From assembly GCF_001457415.1 (NCBI RefSeq), contig NZ_LN881724.1, positions 992,001 through 1,056,000 on the forward strand: 64,000 nt of DNA, read 5' to 3'. The stretch comes from Gorillibacterium timonense. GTDB lineage: Bacteria > Bacillota > Bacilli > Paenibacillales > NBRC-103111. The notes under the pieces were generated by a model. It was not told the origin of the DNA, ran no database searches, and saw only the letters and a list, made by a program, of their open reading frames with translations. How positions within the stretch are numbered: position 1 is the first letter of the stretch; each line of letters begins with the position of its first letter. The position numbers and the translations under genes are program-made. Positions 1-8,717 of the stretch are shown in pieces.

Positions 1-782
1 TTGTGGAAGGATTGACGGAGTTTCTCCCCGTCTCTTCGACGGGGCATATGATTCTCGTCGGCAACATGATCGGTTTTACCGGCGAGAAGGCGGACACCTT
101 TGAGATCGTCATTCAACTGGGCGCTATTTTATCTGTTGTGGTGCTCTATTGGAAGAGATGTCTCCGACTCATTGGGTATAAAGACAAGAACGCTCCGGTT
201 TCCCCGAACGGACGCAACTTGAACCTGCTGCACATCTTCATCGGTATCGTGCCTGCCGGTCTGATCGGCTTCTTGTTCCACGATTACGTAAAGATGTTGT
301 TTAAACCGGAGACCGTGGTGATCGGCCTCATCGCGGGGGGCATCTTTATGATCGTTGGTGAAAAGGCGATGCCGAAGCTCAATGCTCCGACGATGGATGA
401 TCTTACGTACCGCCAATGCTTGTACATCGGATTTGCCCAGATCCTTTCGCTCTGGCCGGGCTTCTCGCGTTCGGGTTCCACAATCGCGGCGGGGATGATG
501 ACCGGCGCAAGCCGCGGAGCCTCAGCTGACTTTACCTTCCTCATGGCCATTCCGCTTATGGTAGCGGCGACGGGATATGACCTGCTTAAAAACCTCGATC
601 AATTCACGTCGGGGGATTTGCTTCCCTTTGCCGTCGGGTTTGTCGTTTCGTTCATCGTTGCGCTCCTTGCCGTGGCAACCTTCATCAAGCTGGTATCCCG
701 GCTAAAGCTGACTTACTTCTCTTACTACCGGTTCGTATTGGCCGCCGTTGTCGTGATCTTCATGATGGCCGGCCGTCTGTAA
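1..782 (+). CDS. uppP: Undecaprenyl-diphosphatase (5' end cut by window)
   Basis: Membrane phosphatase of the BacA/UppP family. It converts undecaprenyl diphosphate to the monophosphate, recycling the lipid carrier for peptidoglycan and wall polymers, and in this family gives basal bacitracin tolerance. The 259 visible residues open inside the first family signature (TEFLPVSSTGH, with the conserved Glu and Ser/His). The second signature, GFSRSGST, lies near visible residue 153. Several hydrophobic helices follow to a normal C-terminus. The GTG at base 3 is not a credible start, because the family has a short hydrophobic stretch before this signature. The real start is probably only about ten to twenty codons left of the window. 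Confidence 0.95.
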   Translation, partial: VEGLTEFLPVSSTGHMILVGNMIGFTGEKADTFEIVIQLGAILSVVVLYWKRCLRLIGYKDKNAPVSPNGRNLNLLHIFIGIVPAGLIGFLFHDYVKMLFKPETVVIGLIAGGIFMIVGEKAMPKLNAPTMDDLTYRQCLYIGFAQILSLWPGFSRSGSTIAAGMMTGASRGASADFTFLMAIPLMVAATGYDLLKNLDQFTSGDLLPFAVGFVVSFIVALLAVATFIKLVSRLKLTYFSYYRFVLAAVVVIFMMAGRL

Positions 783-846
783 AACTCGCACTGATACCTG
801 AGGTTCGAGTTCAATTTACTTTATTCGGAAAGAACGTGGAAGACAG

Positions 847-1962
847 ATGCGTTTGGTCTCAACTCGGTCATGCAAGCCGGGGGCAAAGCTTGGAAAGCCC
901 ATCTACAATGAAGTCGGACAGGTTCTTCTTGGTAAGGACGTCGAACTTACGGAAAGGCTTCTCCATCGACTAGAGGAATACGGCGTTCACTATTTTTATA
1001 TCGAAGACCCCCTGACCGAGGATGTGGTGATCGAGGGTGTCTTGAGCGACGACTTGCGGCGGGAAGCGACGCAAACGGTTCGCAGTGAATTCCGCAAGCT
1101 GATGAACGATACGCTCAAGACGACAAAGTCCGTGAATCCTCCCGACCTGGCTAACTCGTTTCGGCCGCTGATCCATTCGGTGATCGACGAACTGACGCAG
1201 ACCTCCCAGGCGATGATCATGCTGACCGATATGCATGTGACGGACCACTATCTCTATCAGCATTCTCTGAATGTGTGCCTGTATGCGACTCAGCTCGGAA
1301 TGAGCTATGGATACAATCGCAATGATCTCTATATGCTGAGTCTCGGAGCGCTCATGCACGACATCGGCAAAACGAAAATCTCGCGGGAGCTGCTGCTTAA
1401 GCCCGGCAAGCTCACGGCTGATGAATACGAAGAGGTTAAGAAGCATGCCGAGATCGGCTTCGATATTCTCCGCGGCATGCCGAATATCCCGCTGCTCTCG
1501 GCGCATTGCGCCTTCCAGCATCACGAGAGGCTGGATGGGTCGGGCTATCCGCGTGGGCTAAAAGGCGAAGATATCCACGACTTTGCCCGCTGGGTCGGAA
1601 TCGTCGATGTGTTTGACGCTATGACGACCCACCGGGTTTACCGCAAAGCGATGCTGCCCCACGAAGCGGTCGATATCCTGTATGCGGGATCGATGGACCA
1701 CTTCGACCGGGATAAGCTCTCTTGGTTTCGCGATAAAATCGCCATCTACCCGCTGGGTATCGAGGTTACGTTGAGCACCGGTGAGATTGGGGTTGTCGTC
1801 GATCTGAACGCCAACATTCCGCATCGCCCGATCGTTCGGATTGTGGAATTGGAGGAGAGCGGACCGATAGCCGTTCCCTATGAAGTGGATTTGTCAAAGA
1901 AGCTGTCCGTGATGATTACGGATGTGAATCGCAGTAAGCTTTTGGGGAATCAGCGGAGGTAA
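847..1962 (+). CDS. HD-GYP domain phosphodiesterase
   Basis: 371-residue protein with a C-terminal HD-GYP domain, the family that usually hydrolyses cyclic di-GMP. The metal-binding HD pair is at residues 171-172 (MHDIGKTK) and the second motif reads HHERLDGSGYPRG, so the His/Asp ligands and a GYP signature are present. The N-terminal ~110 residues are a soluble region seen in many Bacillales HD-GYP proteins. No membrane segment or receiver domain is visible, so the signal it senses is unknown. The ATG at 847 follows a GGAAG-type ribosome site. It stands alone between uppP and a good terminator. Activity on cyclic di-GMP is inferred from the family. Confidence 0.88.
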   Translation: MRLVSTRSCKPGAKLGKPIYNEVGQVLLGKDVELTERLLHRLEEYGVHYFYIEDPLTEDVVIEGVLSDDLRREATQTVRSEFRKLMNDTLKTTKSVNPPDLANSFRPLIHSVIDELTQTSQAMIMLTDMHVTDHYLYQHSLNVCLYATQLGMSYGYNRNDLYMLSLGALMHDIGKTKISRELLLKPGKLTADEYEEVKKHAEIGFDILRGMPNIPLLSAHCAFQHHERLDGSGYPRGLKGEDIHDFARWVGIVDVFDAMTTHRVYRKAMLPHEAVDILYAGSMDHFDRDKLSWFRDKIAIYPLGIEVTLSTGEIGVVVDLNANIPHRPIVRIVELEESGPIAVPYEVDLSKKLSVMITDVNRSKLLGNQRR

Positions 1963-1972
1963 CAACACCCGC

Positions 1973-2020
1973 AACGGTCTTTCGCCGTTCATTGGAGCGC
2001 GAATGACCGTTTTTATTTTT
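1973..2020 (+). terminator. Rho-independent terminator after HD-GYP gene
   Basis: AACGGTC (1973-1979) pairs with GACCGTT (2005-2011), extended inward by TTCGC/GCGAA. A T-rich tract (TTTTTATTTTTT) follows. Confidence 0.75.
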
Positions 2021-2093
2021 TGGTAAATTGAGCTACAATGATAAGAACCTGGCGTTCCCTTCGGGAAAGGGAACACCGGACGGGAGGGATTTC

Positions 2094-3230
2094 GTGTCAA
2101 CATCAACCGCCAAACATCCAGATCCATGGGATCCGATCCATTCTTTAGAGAGCTACGGACGCCATAAACTGACTTCTGTTGAGCTAACGGTGACCAATCT
2201 CTGCAACATGCGCTGCGAGCACTGTGCGGTGGGGGATGCCTTGGTCAACCGCGATGGAGACAAGCTGCCTCTTACGCTCGTGCTAAAACGCCTGGAGGAG
2301 GTTGACGGGCTGACCTCCTTGAGCCTGACGGGCGGAGAGCCGTCTTTCAGCCGGGAAACCATCGACACCACTCTCCTGCCTCTGCTCCGGTACGCCAAGG
2401 AGCGCGGGTTGAAGACCCAGATTAATTCGAATCTGACCCTGGATCTCGAACGGTACGAGCTCATGGCTCCTTATCTGGATGTTCTTCATATCACGTTTAA
2501 TTATTCCGGACCGGACGATTTCCATAGCATCGGCTTCGGACACAGCGGCCGAGAAGTGAGCCGGGCCGCTTCCGATAAGCTGTACGGCAACTTGCTTCGC
2601 AATGCTCGTGCGCTCTCCGACGGAGGCGTATTTGTATCGGCGGAGACCATGATCAATTACCGAACCTGGAATCAACTGTCCGCGATTCACCGATCGGTTG
2701 CGGAGCTCGGCTGCAAGCGGCATGAGGTTCATCCAATGTACCCGAGTGCCTTCGCCGCGTCTTTACCTGCACTACCTCTCGAAAGGATGAAGGAGGCTAT
2801 CCGCCAGTTGCTTGCGGACCGCAACCCTGCGGTTTGGCTCCTGTTCGGGACTCTCCCTTTCTTTGCGTGCAGCTCGGATGACGATGATCTCGTGCTGCTG
2901 GGCGAGCTGAGAAAGGCTCCGAACGTTACCGTTCGGAACGATCCCGACGGCCGCAACCGGCTGAATGTCAGTTTGTTCACGGGAGACATTCGGGTGACGG
3001 ATTTCGCTACGGTGCCTCCACTGGGCAACATTCAAACCCATCGCCTGAATGAGGTATTTGACCTATGGCTTCAGCATGAGCTTGCTCGGTCGGTCAGCTG
3101 CCATTGCCCTGCGGCGGCTTGCTGCGGTCCGAACCTGTTAGTCGCGGACATGTATTACAAGGGAACGGATTTTACCAAGAGAAACGCAAGAGTGGAAGCC
3201 GAGGATTCGGCAAAGGCCTTATTGGGGTAA
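2094..3230 (+). CDS. yfkAB: Radical SAM protein, YfkAB type
   Basis: Radical S-adenosylmethionine enzyme of unknown substrate. The 4Fe-4S motif CxxxCxxC (CNMRCEHC) has its cysteines at residues 37, 41 and 44. The C-terminus carries a CHCPAAAC segment, which is the CxCxxxxC signature that defines the YfkAB group, and likely binds a second cluster or metal. LSLTGGEPSF is the usual SAM-binding GGE motif. The start is taken as GTG 2094, because GGGAGGG sits just upstream; the in-frame TTG at 2028 has no ribosome site. About 378 residues, normal for the family. It precedes the CNNM gene with a 43-bp gap. The reaction is not known to me. Confidence 0.85.
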   Translation: MSTSTAKHPDPWDPIHSLESYGRHKLTSVELTVTNLCNMRCEHCAVGDALVNRDGDKLPLTLVLKRLEEVDGLTSLSLTGGEPSFSRETIDTTLLPLLRYAKERGLKTQINSNLTLDLERYELMAPYLDVLHITFNYSGPDDFHSIGFGHSGREVSRAASDKLYGNLLRNARALSDGGVFVSAETMINYRTWNQLSAIHRSVAELGCKRHEVHPMYPSAFAASLPALPLERMKEAIRQLLADRNPAVWLLFGTLPFFACSSDDDDLVLLGELRKAPNVTVRNDPDGRNRLNVSLFTGDIRVTDFATVPPLGNIQTHRLNEVFDLWLQHELARSVSCHCPAAACCGPNLLVADMYYKGTDFTKRNARVEAEDSAKALLG

Positions 3231-3273
3231 ATCACTCCATTCTACTTATTTGACGAGCTGAGGAGATTGTCAC

Positions 3274-4620
3274 ATGGACTTACATTTGGATTGGGGAAAA
3301 ATTGCATGGAATCTTGCTCTCGTGTTGGTGTTGGTCGGCATTAACGCCTTTTTCGTCTCGGCGGAGTTCGCACTAGTAAAGATGCGTCGAACGCGGCTTC
3401 AAGAACTGGTAAACCAGGGAAGCGGCAAAGCCAAGTATGCAATCGCGGTCACCAATAAATTGGACACGTATTTGTCGGCCTCCCAGCTCGGGATCACGCT
3501 GGCTTCCCTTGGGATCGGGTATGTGGGGGAACCGGCCATCGCCGAACTGATCTTCGATCCGATTCTGGCAGCCCTCCATGTGAACAATTCGACGCTCAGT
3601 CACGTCCTGTCTTTCTTGGCGACGTTCTCAACGATCACCACTCTGCATATTGTTCTAGGTGAGCAGGCACCGAAGTACTTGGCGATCCAGCGGGCGGAAG
3701 GGACCTCCTTGTTCGTATCCGGGCCGCTGATCGTCTTCAACAAGCTATTCCGGCCGATCATCTGGGGGCTGAATGCGGCCTCTAATGGAGTTTTGAAGCT
3801 GCTGAAGGTCGATCCCGCCAGCGAGCATGAAGCCCATACCGAAGAGGAAATCCGGATCATGCTCGGCCAAAGCGCGAAGAGCGGGCATATCAACAAGGAT
3901 GAATTGGCCTTATTCGATAACATCTTTGAATTCTCCGATCGGCTCGCCCGGGAAGTGATGCTTCCCCGAACGGACATGGTATGCCTCTACACCGATCTTC
4001 CGATGGAGGAGAACCTCAAGATCATCTACGAAACGAAGCATACCCGTTATCCGGTCGCCGTGGAGGAGAAGGACCGCATCATCGGGTTTGTGCACATCAC
4101 CGACATCCTGACCGCAACGCCCGAGAAGCTGACCGATCTCCGTAATGTCCTCCGTCCGATCCTGACGATTCCGGAATCCATTGAGGTCAGCCAGGCGCTC
4201 AAGCTGATGCAGAAGAAGCATTCCCAGCTCGTTATCGTCGTGGACGAATACGGCGGTACGGCAGGGATATTGACCATCGAAGATATTTTGGAGGAGATCG
4301 TCGGGGATCTTCATGACGAGTTCGATAACGATGAACGGCCGGAGATCGAACTGAAGGGAGATACCATCTCTGCGGATGGACGAGTGCTGCTTGAAGAGCT
4401 CGCCCCGCTGCTCGGCTTCGCCATGGACGATGACGAGGTCGACTCCATCGGCGGCTGGCTGTTCAAGAAGCTGGAAGGCGTGCCGGTAGAAGGCTCCAAG
4501 GTCGAGTACCGGGACAGGCTGTTCGAGGTCGCCGAGATGGACCGCTTCCGGATCATCCGTGTGTCGATCACGAAGGTGTTGGGAGAACCGGAGAGCGAGC
4601 TTCCCGAAACGATGGACTAG
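3274..4620 (+). CDS. CNNM/CBS-domain membrane protein (HlyC/CorC family)
   Basis: 448-residue protein with the layout CNNM transmembrane domain (about residues 1-190), paired CBS domains (about 210-335) and a C-terminal CorC/HlyC transporter-associated domain (about 350-435). Family members are linked to magnesium or cobalt efflux, and were formerly annotated as hemolysins. The N-terminus (LALVLVLVGINAFFVSAEFAL) is the typical first helix, and the small-residue segments around SQLGITLASLGIGY fit the ion-binding core of CNNM proteins. ATG 3274 is preceded by GAGGAGAT. It overlaps nothing. The transported ion here is inferred, not shown. Confidence 0.88.
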   Translation: MDLHLDWGKIAWNLALVLVLVGINAFFVSAEFALVKMRRTRLQELVNQGSGKAKYAIAVTNKLDTYLSASQLGITLASLGIGYVGEPAIAELIFDPILAALHVNNSTLSHVLSFLATFSTITTLHIVLGEQAPKYLAIQRAEGTSLFVSGPLIVFNKLFRPIIWGLNAASNGVLKLLKVDPASEHEAHTEEEIRIMLGQSAKSGHINKDELALFDNIFEFSDRLAREVMLPRTDMVCLYTDLPMEENLKIIYETKHTRYPVAVEEKDRIIGFVHITDILTATPEKLTDLRNVLRPILTIPESIEVSQALKLMQKKHSQLVIVVDEYGGTAGILTIEDILEEIVGDLHDEFDNDERPEIELKGDTISADGRVLLEELAPLLGFAMDDDEVDSIGGWLFKKLEGVPVEGSKVEYRDRLFEVAEMDRFRIIRVSITKVLGEPESELPETMD

Positions 4621-4690
4621 TACGTACGCTATACCATTTCAGCGGTTTGAAAGTACGCCTACCAACTATCCGGGCGAAGGAAGTGCTGCC

Positions 4691-5710
4691 ATGTCGATTC
4701 GTAATTTGGTGTCACTGCTGATTTTGTCTCTGCTGCTGTACGGCTTGTTTCATTACGGGGCGCCTTTTCTGTTTGCGCTGGTCATCGCCATTCTGCTTGA
4801 TCCGGTCGTCCGGCTGGTGATGAAAGCCAATCGGGTGTCCCGCAGGCTCGCCTCGATCCTGGTCTGTACGCTATTCACACTGCTGCTGTTTCTGTTATCC
4901 TACGGACTCGGCAATAAGCTGGTGAAGGAGACAACGGAGTTCGTCAAGACCTTGGATGCCGATCAGATCATCAGCCAGGTTACGGAGACAACGCAGAACC
5001 TCTTCAACTCCATCTCGCCAGGTTTGGCCGACACACTGAAGGAGGGGCTCAGCTCCGCGTTGAGTTCGCTCAGTGGGGCTTTGTCCGGCTTATCCGGATA
5101 CCTGTTGACGCTGGCGGCGACGATTCCGAATTTCTTTCTGGGCTTTGTGGTTTTCTTGTTGGGACTTTACTTGATCTCCATGAACCTTCCGCTGCTTCGC
5201 GAATCCTTTCTATCCATCTTTGAGGCCAACACGTCCCGGAAGATGGATTCGGTTCTCGTGACTCTCAAAAAGGCCATCAACGGGTTTATCGTCGCTCAAT
5301 TGATTCTGAGCTTGATCACCTTCCTAATCATGTTGACCGGTCTGTTGATTCTGGACTCTGGCTATGCGCTTGCTCTTGCATTTCTGGTTACCGCTGTGGA
5401 TATTTTGCCTGTGTTTGGAACGGGTTCTGTGCTTATTCCGTGGGGGATCTACGAAATCGCGACTGGCAACAGCTTTCTGGGCATCGGGTTATTGGTGTTG
5501 TACGTGGTCACGCTCGTCGTTCGACGGGTGGTGGAGCCGAAGGTGCTGGGGAATGCCATAGGAATTGGTGCACTTCCCGCTCTCGTCAGCCTCTTCATCG
5601 GATTCAAGCTCATCGGGGTGGCGGGGCTGTTTCTCGGGCCGCTCGTCGTGATCATCTACAAGGCGATGCGCTCCGTCGGACTTCTGGAGATCAAAATTAA
5701 ATTGGGTTAA
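4691..5710 (+). CDS. ytvI: Sporulation membrane protein YtvI / AI-2E family
   Basis: 339-residue polytopic protein of the PerM/AI-2E transporter superfamily. It resembles YtvI, a sporulation-associated Bacillales membrane protein. It has two N-terminal helices, a Ser/Leu-rich central soluble stretch (about residues 85-145), then a cluster of helices. The family block DILPVFGTGSVLIPWGIY is followed by VEPKVLGNAIGIGALPALVS. A longer reading frame runs back into the CNNM gene, but ATG 4691 has GAAGGAAG at proper spacing and gives the expected length. It ends in a strong terminator at 5738. The exact role in sporulation is not established from sequence. Confidence 0.85.
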   Translation: MSIRNLVSLLILSLLLYGLFHYGAPFLFALVIAILLDPVVRLVMKANRVSRRLASILVCTLFTLLLFLLSYGLGNKLVKETTEFVKTLDADQIISQVTETTQNLFNSISPGLADTLKEGLSSALSSLSGALSGLSGYLLTLAATIPNFFLGFVVFLLGLYLISMNLPLLRESFLSIFEANTSRKMDSVLVTLKKAINGFIVAQLILSLITFLIMLTGLLILDSGYALALAFLVTAVDILPVFGTGSVLIPWGIYEIATGNSFLGIGLLVLYVVTLVVRRVVEPKVLGNAIGIGALPALVSLFIGFKLIGVAGLFLGPLVVIIYKAMRSVGLLEIKIKLG

Positions 5711-5737
5711 TGGTTGCAGCTATTCGAGTAATTGCAA

Positions 5738-5774
5738 CGTCCTCCGCCTCCTGTGGCGAGAGGACGATTTTTTT
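5738..5774 (+). terminator. Rho-independent terminator after ytvI
   Basis: CGTCCTC-CGCC pairs with GGCG-A-GAGGACG (one bulged A) and is followed by ATTTTTTTAT. Confidence 0.85.
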
Positions 5775-5879
5775 ATAGCCGTTTTTTCCTCCCGGTCCCA
5801 TCCTCAAGCCCGTTGATTTATCCCGAGACTTCCGGTTATTATGGAAAAGCTGCAAGTACGCACATGGAGGGGGTAAACC

Positions 5880-7118
5880 ATGACAAATCAAAAAGCTTCC
5901 GCTCTCGGATTATTCCGGAACCGCTTCGTTCAAGTCATTCTGATGTCGGGATTGCTCCTGCAAATCGGAATATGGGTGCGCAACTACTCCATTCTGCTGT
6001 ATGTCACGGACATGACGGACGGCAGCAAGGTCGCCGTATCCCTGATCTCGGTGGCGGAATTCCTGCCGATCTTCGTCTTTTCCTTTATTGGAGGAACCTT
6101 CGCCGATCGCTGGCGTCCCAAACGCACCATGATCTGGTGTGATTTTCTCAGCGCGGTATCGATCTTTGCCGTGCTTCTGGCGATCCACTTCGGAAGCTGG
6201 AAAGCGGTCTTCTTCGTCACCTTCGTCTCGTCTATCCTGTCGCAATTCTCTCAGCCGTCCGGATTAAAGCTATTTAAGCTGCATGTGCCAGAGGAATTGA
6301 TGCAGACCGGGATGTCCGCGTATCAGACCTTGTTTGCGATCTTTATGGTGCTCGGGCCTGGGCTCGGCACAGTGGTATACGGAAACCTCGGTATCGAGTG
6401 GGCCATTGGCATCACAGGTGTTGCGTTCTTACTATCTGCGGGTGTGCTGTTCTTCTTGCCGAATGACCGCGTAAGCGAGCAGACGGAAGGAGGAAAGGCC
6501 GTCTGGGAAGAAATGAAAGCGGGCTTTCGTTACGTGTTGGCGAGCAAGATGCTTTCGCGGCTCGGCAACTGCTTCTTCTTTGCCGGACTCGGGATCGGCT
6601 TGATTCAACCGCTCGCGATCTTCCTGATCACCGATCATCTCGGGCTGCCCAAAGAGCGCTTATCCTGGCTGCTAACCGTGAACGGGATCGCCATGCTGAT
6701 CGGAGGCGCTCTTGCGATCGCCTTTGCCAGCAAGATTTCCCCGCAGAAGCTGCTGGCGCTTGGCACCATCGTGAGCGCCGTGGCGATCGCCGTTTGCGGT
6801 ATTTCCACCGTATTCACGGTGACGCTAGTTGCCCAGTTTTTCAGCGGACTGGTAGGTCCGTTCATCCAGATTGGAATCAACACGATGGTGCTTCGGAACA
6901 CCGAGGAAGCGTTCGTGGGACGGGTAAACGGGATCTTGAACCCCCTCTTCATGGGGGCGATGGTCATCACCATGACGCTTGGCGGCTGGCTGGCGGGTCT
7001 TCTCGATCTCATGCCGGTTTACTTGCTCTCATCCGTCCTGCTCCTCATCTCAGCGCTCATCCTCGTTCCGCTGTTCCGTCAAAAGCAGGAGGGCGGCTCC
7101 ATTCAAGAGATCGCCTGA
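5880..7118 (+). CDS. MFS transporter
   Basis: 412-residue major facilitator with about twelve hydrophobic segments and a central loop near residues 195-215. The cytoplasmic loop motif between helices 2 and 3 reads GGTFADRWRPKR, close to the MFS signature G-x-x-x-D-R-x-x-R. The overall type is that of Bacillales drug or macrolide-like efflux permeases (MefA/enterobactin-exporter branch), but the substrate cannot be read from sequence. ATG 5880 follows GGAGGGGG. It is monocistronic between terminators at 5738 and 7162. Confidence 0.85.
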   Translation: MTNQKASALGLFRNRFVQVILMSGLLLQIGIWVRNYSILLYVTDMTDGSKVAVSLISVAEFLPIFVFSFIGGTFADRWRPKRTMIWCDFLSAVSIFAVLLAIHFGSWKAVFFVTFVSSILSQFSQPSGLKLFKLHVPEELMQTGMSAYQTLFAIFMVLGPGLGTVVYGNLGIEWAIGITGVAFLLSAGVLFFLPNDRVSEQTEGGKAVWEEMKAGFRYVLASKMLSRLGNCFFFAGLGIGLIQPLAIFLITDHLGLPKERLSWLLTVNGIAMLIGGALAIAFASKISPQKLLALGTIVSAVAIAVCGISTVFTVTLVAQFFSGLVGPFIQIGINTMVLRNTEEAFVGRVNGILNPLFMGAMVITMTLGGWLAGLLDLMPVYLLSSVLLLISALILVPLFRQKQEGGSIQEIA

Positions 7119-7161
7119 TTTCATTTTGCATCGTTCCCTTCAGCATAATCGAATGGCAATG

Positions 7162-7207
7162 GCCGTCCCTTCTGTCACAGCCCGTGACAAAGGGGGCGGC
7201 TCTTTTT
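7162..7207 (+). terminator. Rho-independent terminator after MFS gene
   Basis: GCCG-T-CCCTTCTGTCAC pairs with GTGACAAAGGGG-G-CGGC around a short AGCC loop, and CTTTTT follows. Confidence 0.8.
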
Positions 7208-7285
7208 GTCGGCTGCTCGATCATGCCGTCTTGCCGAATGCCGTAGCGCAGTATGGATTAACGGTTCTTACCAGACTGATGAACG

Positions 7286-7293
7286 CATACACT
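7286..7293 (+). promoter_or_regulatory. Possible sporulation -10 element upstream of cotJ operon
   Basis: CATACACT matches the -10 consensus CATACA-T of sigma-E promoters, and partly that of sigma-K. It lies about 50 bp before cotJA. I cannot find a convincing matching -35, so this is only a candidate. Confidence 0.3.
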
Positions 7294-7342
7294 TGTTCTA
7301 ACTGATCATGGGTCCGCCCAATCGTTGAGGAGGAATGAACGG

Positions 7343-7546
7343 ATGATTGCCCAGGTGCGTATGTATGAACCGTTTGTCGGGCCGCATGACCCCTGTCCGC
7401 CGATTCTCGTCAAGTACTTTGACACTCCGCCGCAGCTCTATTTGGGTTTTCAGCCGATGAATTTACCGCAATTCGATCCTTGCACGGCACTTCGAAAAGG
7501 CACTTTATGGCCGTGCCTGTTCAGCCCGTATTCACCCCGCCATTAG
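7343..7546 (+). CDS. cotJA: Spore coat protein CotJA
   Basis: 67-residue member of the CotJA family, a small Pro-rich protein needed with CotJC for assembly of a coat component in Bacillus. Diagnostic stretches are PHDPCPP, LYLGFQP and ALRKGTLWP. The start at ATG 7343 is set by GAGGAGG at 7327-7333; an ATG at 7335 gives only three codons. First gene of the cotJABC operon, 18 bp before cotJB. Expression in the mother cell is expected from the family. Confidence 0.93.
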   Translation: MIAQVRMYEPFVGPHDPCPPILVKYFDTPPQLYLGFQPMNLPQFDPCTALRKGTLWPCLFSPYSPRH

Positions 7547-7564
7547 TACGAGGAGGCGATTCGT

Positions 7565-7828
7565 ATGCAAAAACAGCTGGATGCGCAGTACTATGCCCTT
7601 CTGGAGCAGCTTCAAGCGATCGACTTCGTTCTGGTTGAACTGACGTTGTATTTGGATACCCATCCGCTCGATCTCGCGGCGGTGCGGCAATTCAATCAAC
7701 TCAGCAAGGAGCGCTGGGCGCTCGCGCAAGCCTATGAAATGCAGTATGGCCCTTTGCTGCAGTTTGGGCTCAGCATGAGCCGCGAGCCGTGGGACTGGGC
7801 GGATGCGCCTTGGCCCTGGCAGGTCTAA
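7565..7828 (+). CDS. cotJB: Spore coat protein CotJB
   Basis: 87-residue CotJB-family protein. It is mostly helical with an acidic and Trp-rich end (EPWDWADAPWPWQV). The body (YYALLEQLQAIDFVLVELTLYLDTHP) matches the usual CotJB pattern, including DTHP. AGGAGGCGATTCGT precedes ATG 7565. Middle gene of cotJABC. Its biochemical role is unknown; it belongs to the set co-assembled in the spore coat. Confidence 0.93.
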   Translation: MQKQLDAQYYALLEQLQAIDFVLVELTLYLDTHPLDLAAVRQFNQLSKERWALAQAYEMQYGPLLQFGLSMSREPWDWADAPWPWQV

Positions 7829-7865
7829 TACCAGCCGATACCGAAGTGAGGAGGATGCGGGGACG

Positions 7866-8435
7866 ATGTGGATCTATGAGAAAAAGCTGCAATATCCGGT
7901 TCGGGTCAGCAAATGCGATCCGCGAATGGCCCGATTGCTGCTGGAGCAATACGGGGGAGCGGACGGTGAATTAGCTGCGGCGCTGCGGTACATGAATCAG
8001 CGGTACACCATTCCGACCAAGGTGATCGGAGTCTTGAACGACATCGCTACGGAAGAGCTTGCTCACCTGGAAATGATTGCAACAATGGTCTATAAATTGA
8101 TGAAAGACTTAAATGCCGAGCAGGTTACGGCTGCCGGACTGGATACGTATTTCGTCAACCATGATACGGCGCTCTTCTATCAGAATGCCGGAGGCGTTCC
8201 ATGGACAGCCTCCTACATTGCGACCAAGGGCGATCCGATCGCAGATCTCTATGAAGACATAGCAGCCGAGGAGAAAGCGCGTGCCACCTACCAGTGGCTG
8301 ATCGATCTGACCGATGATGTGGATCTGAAGGACAGCCTGATCTTCCTGCGCGAGCGGGAGATCGTCCATTCCCAGCGGTTCCGGGAAGCGGTGGAGATTC
8401 TGAAATCCGAACAGGCGGCGCAAAAAGTATTTTAG
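7866..8435 (+). CDS. cotJC: Spore coat protein CotJC (manganese catalase family)
   Basis: 189-residue CotJC, a ferritin-like four-helix protein of the manganese catalase family located in the coat. Candidate metal-ligand segments are ATEELAHLEMI (about residues 60-70), AAEEKARATYQ and REREIVHSQRF, each carrying the expected Glu and His residues. The start is ATG 7866 after GAGGAGGATGCGGGG; an upstream in-frame extension overlaps cotJB and lacks a better site. Catalase activity is inferred from the family. The operon ends before the long hairpin at 8517. Confidence 0.93.
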   Translation: MWIYEKKLQYPVRVSKCDPRMARLLLEQYGGADGELAAALRYMNQRYTIPTKVIGVLNDIATEELAHLEMIATMVYKLMKDLNAEQVTAAGLDTYFVNHDTALFYQNAGGVPWTASYIATKGDPIADLYEDIAAEEKARATYQWLIDLTDDVDLKDSLIFLREREIVHSQRFREAVEILKSEQAAQKVF

Positions 8436-8516
8436 TGAGATCCGATGTAGGTTCGTATGTCTTGCCTCAGGAAGCTGGATATACGGATGGAAACGGTCAG
8501 TTAGCAACTGCAAACC

Positions 8517-8558
8517 GGTAAACAGGCTCTACCGCTTCTGCGGTAGAGCCTGTTTACC
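8517..8558 (+). terminator. Perfect 19-bp hairpin after cotJC
   Basis: Bases 8517-8535 are perfectly complementary to 8540-8558 around a TTCT loop. No T-run follows (GAACTGAAC), so this may be a terminator that lacks a U-tract, or an mRNA 3'-end stabiliser for the coat operon. Confidence 0.55.
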
Positions 8559-8717
8559 GAACTGAACTACTTATGGGCAGAAGGTGCGGGGGAGGCACTC
8601 GTTGTTTAAAGGGATCAGGGTTGACTTTTACCGCTGACTTTGTCACCATTAACAGGATTACAGCGGTATAAGCCGAACATTTGCCGGCATACGCTTAGAG
8701 AAGGGATGGATCGAGAG

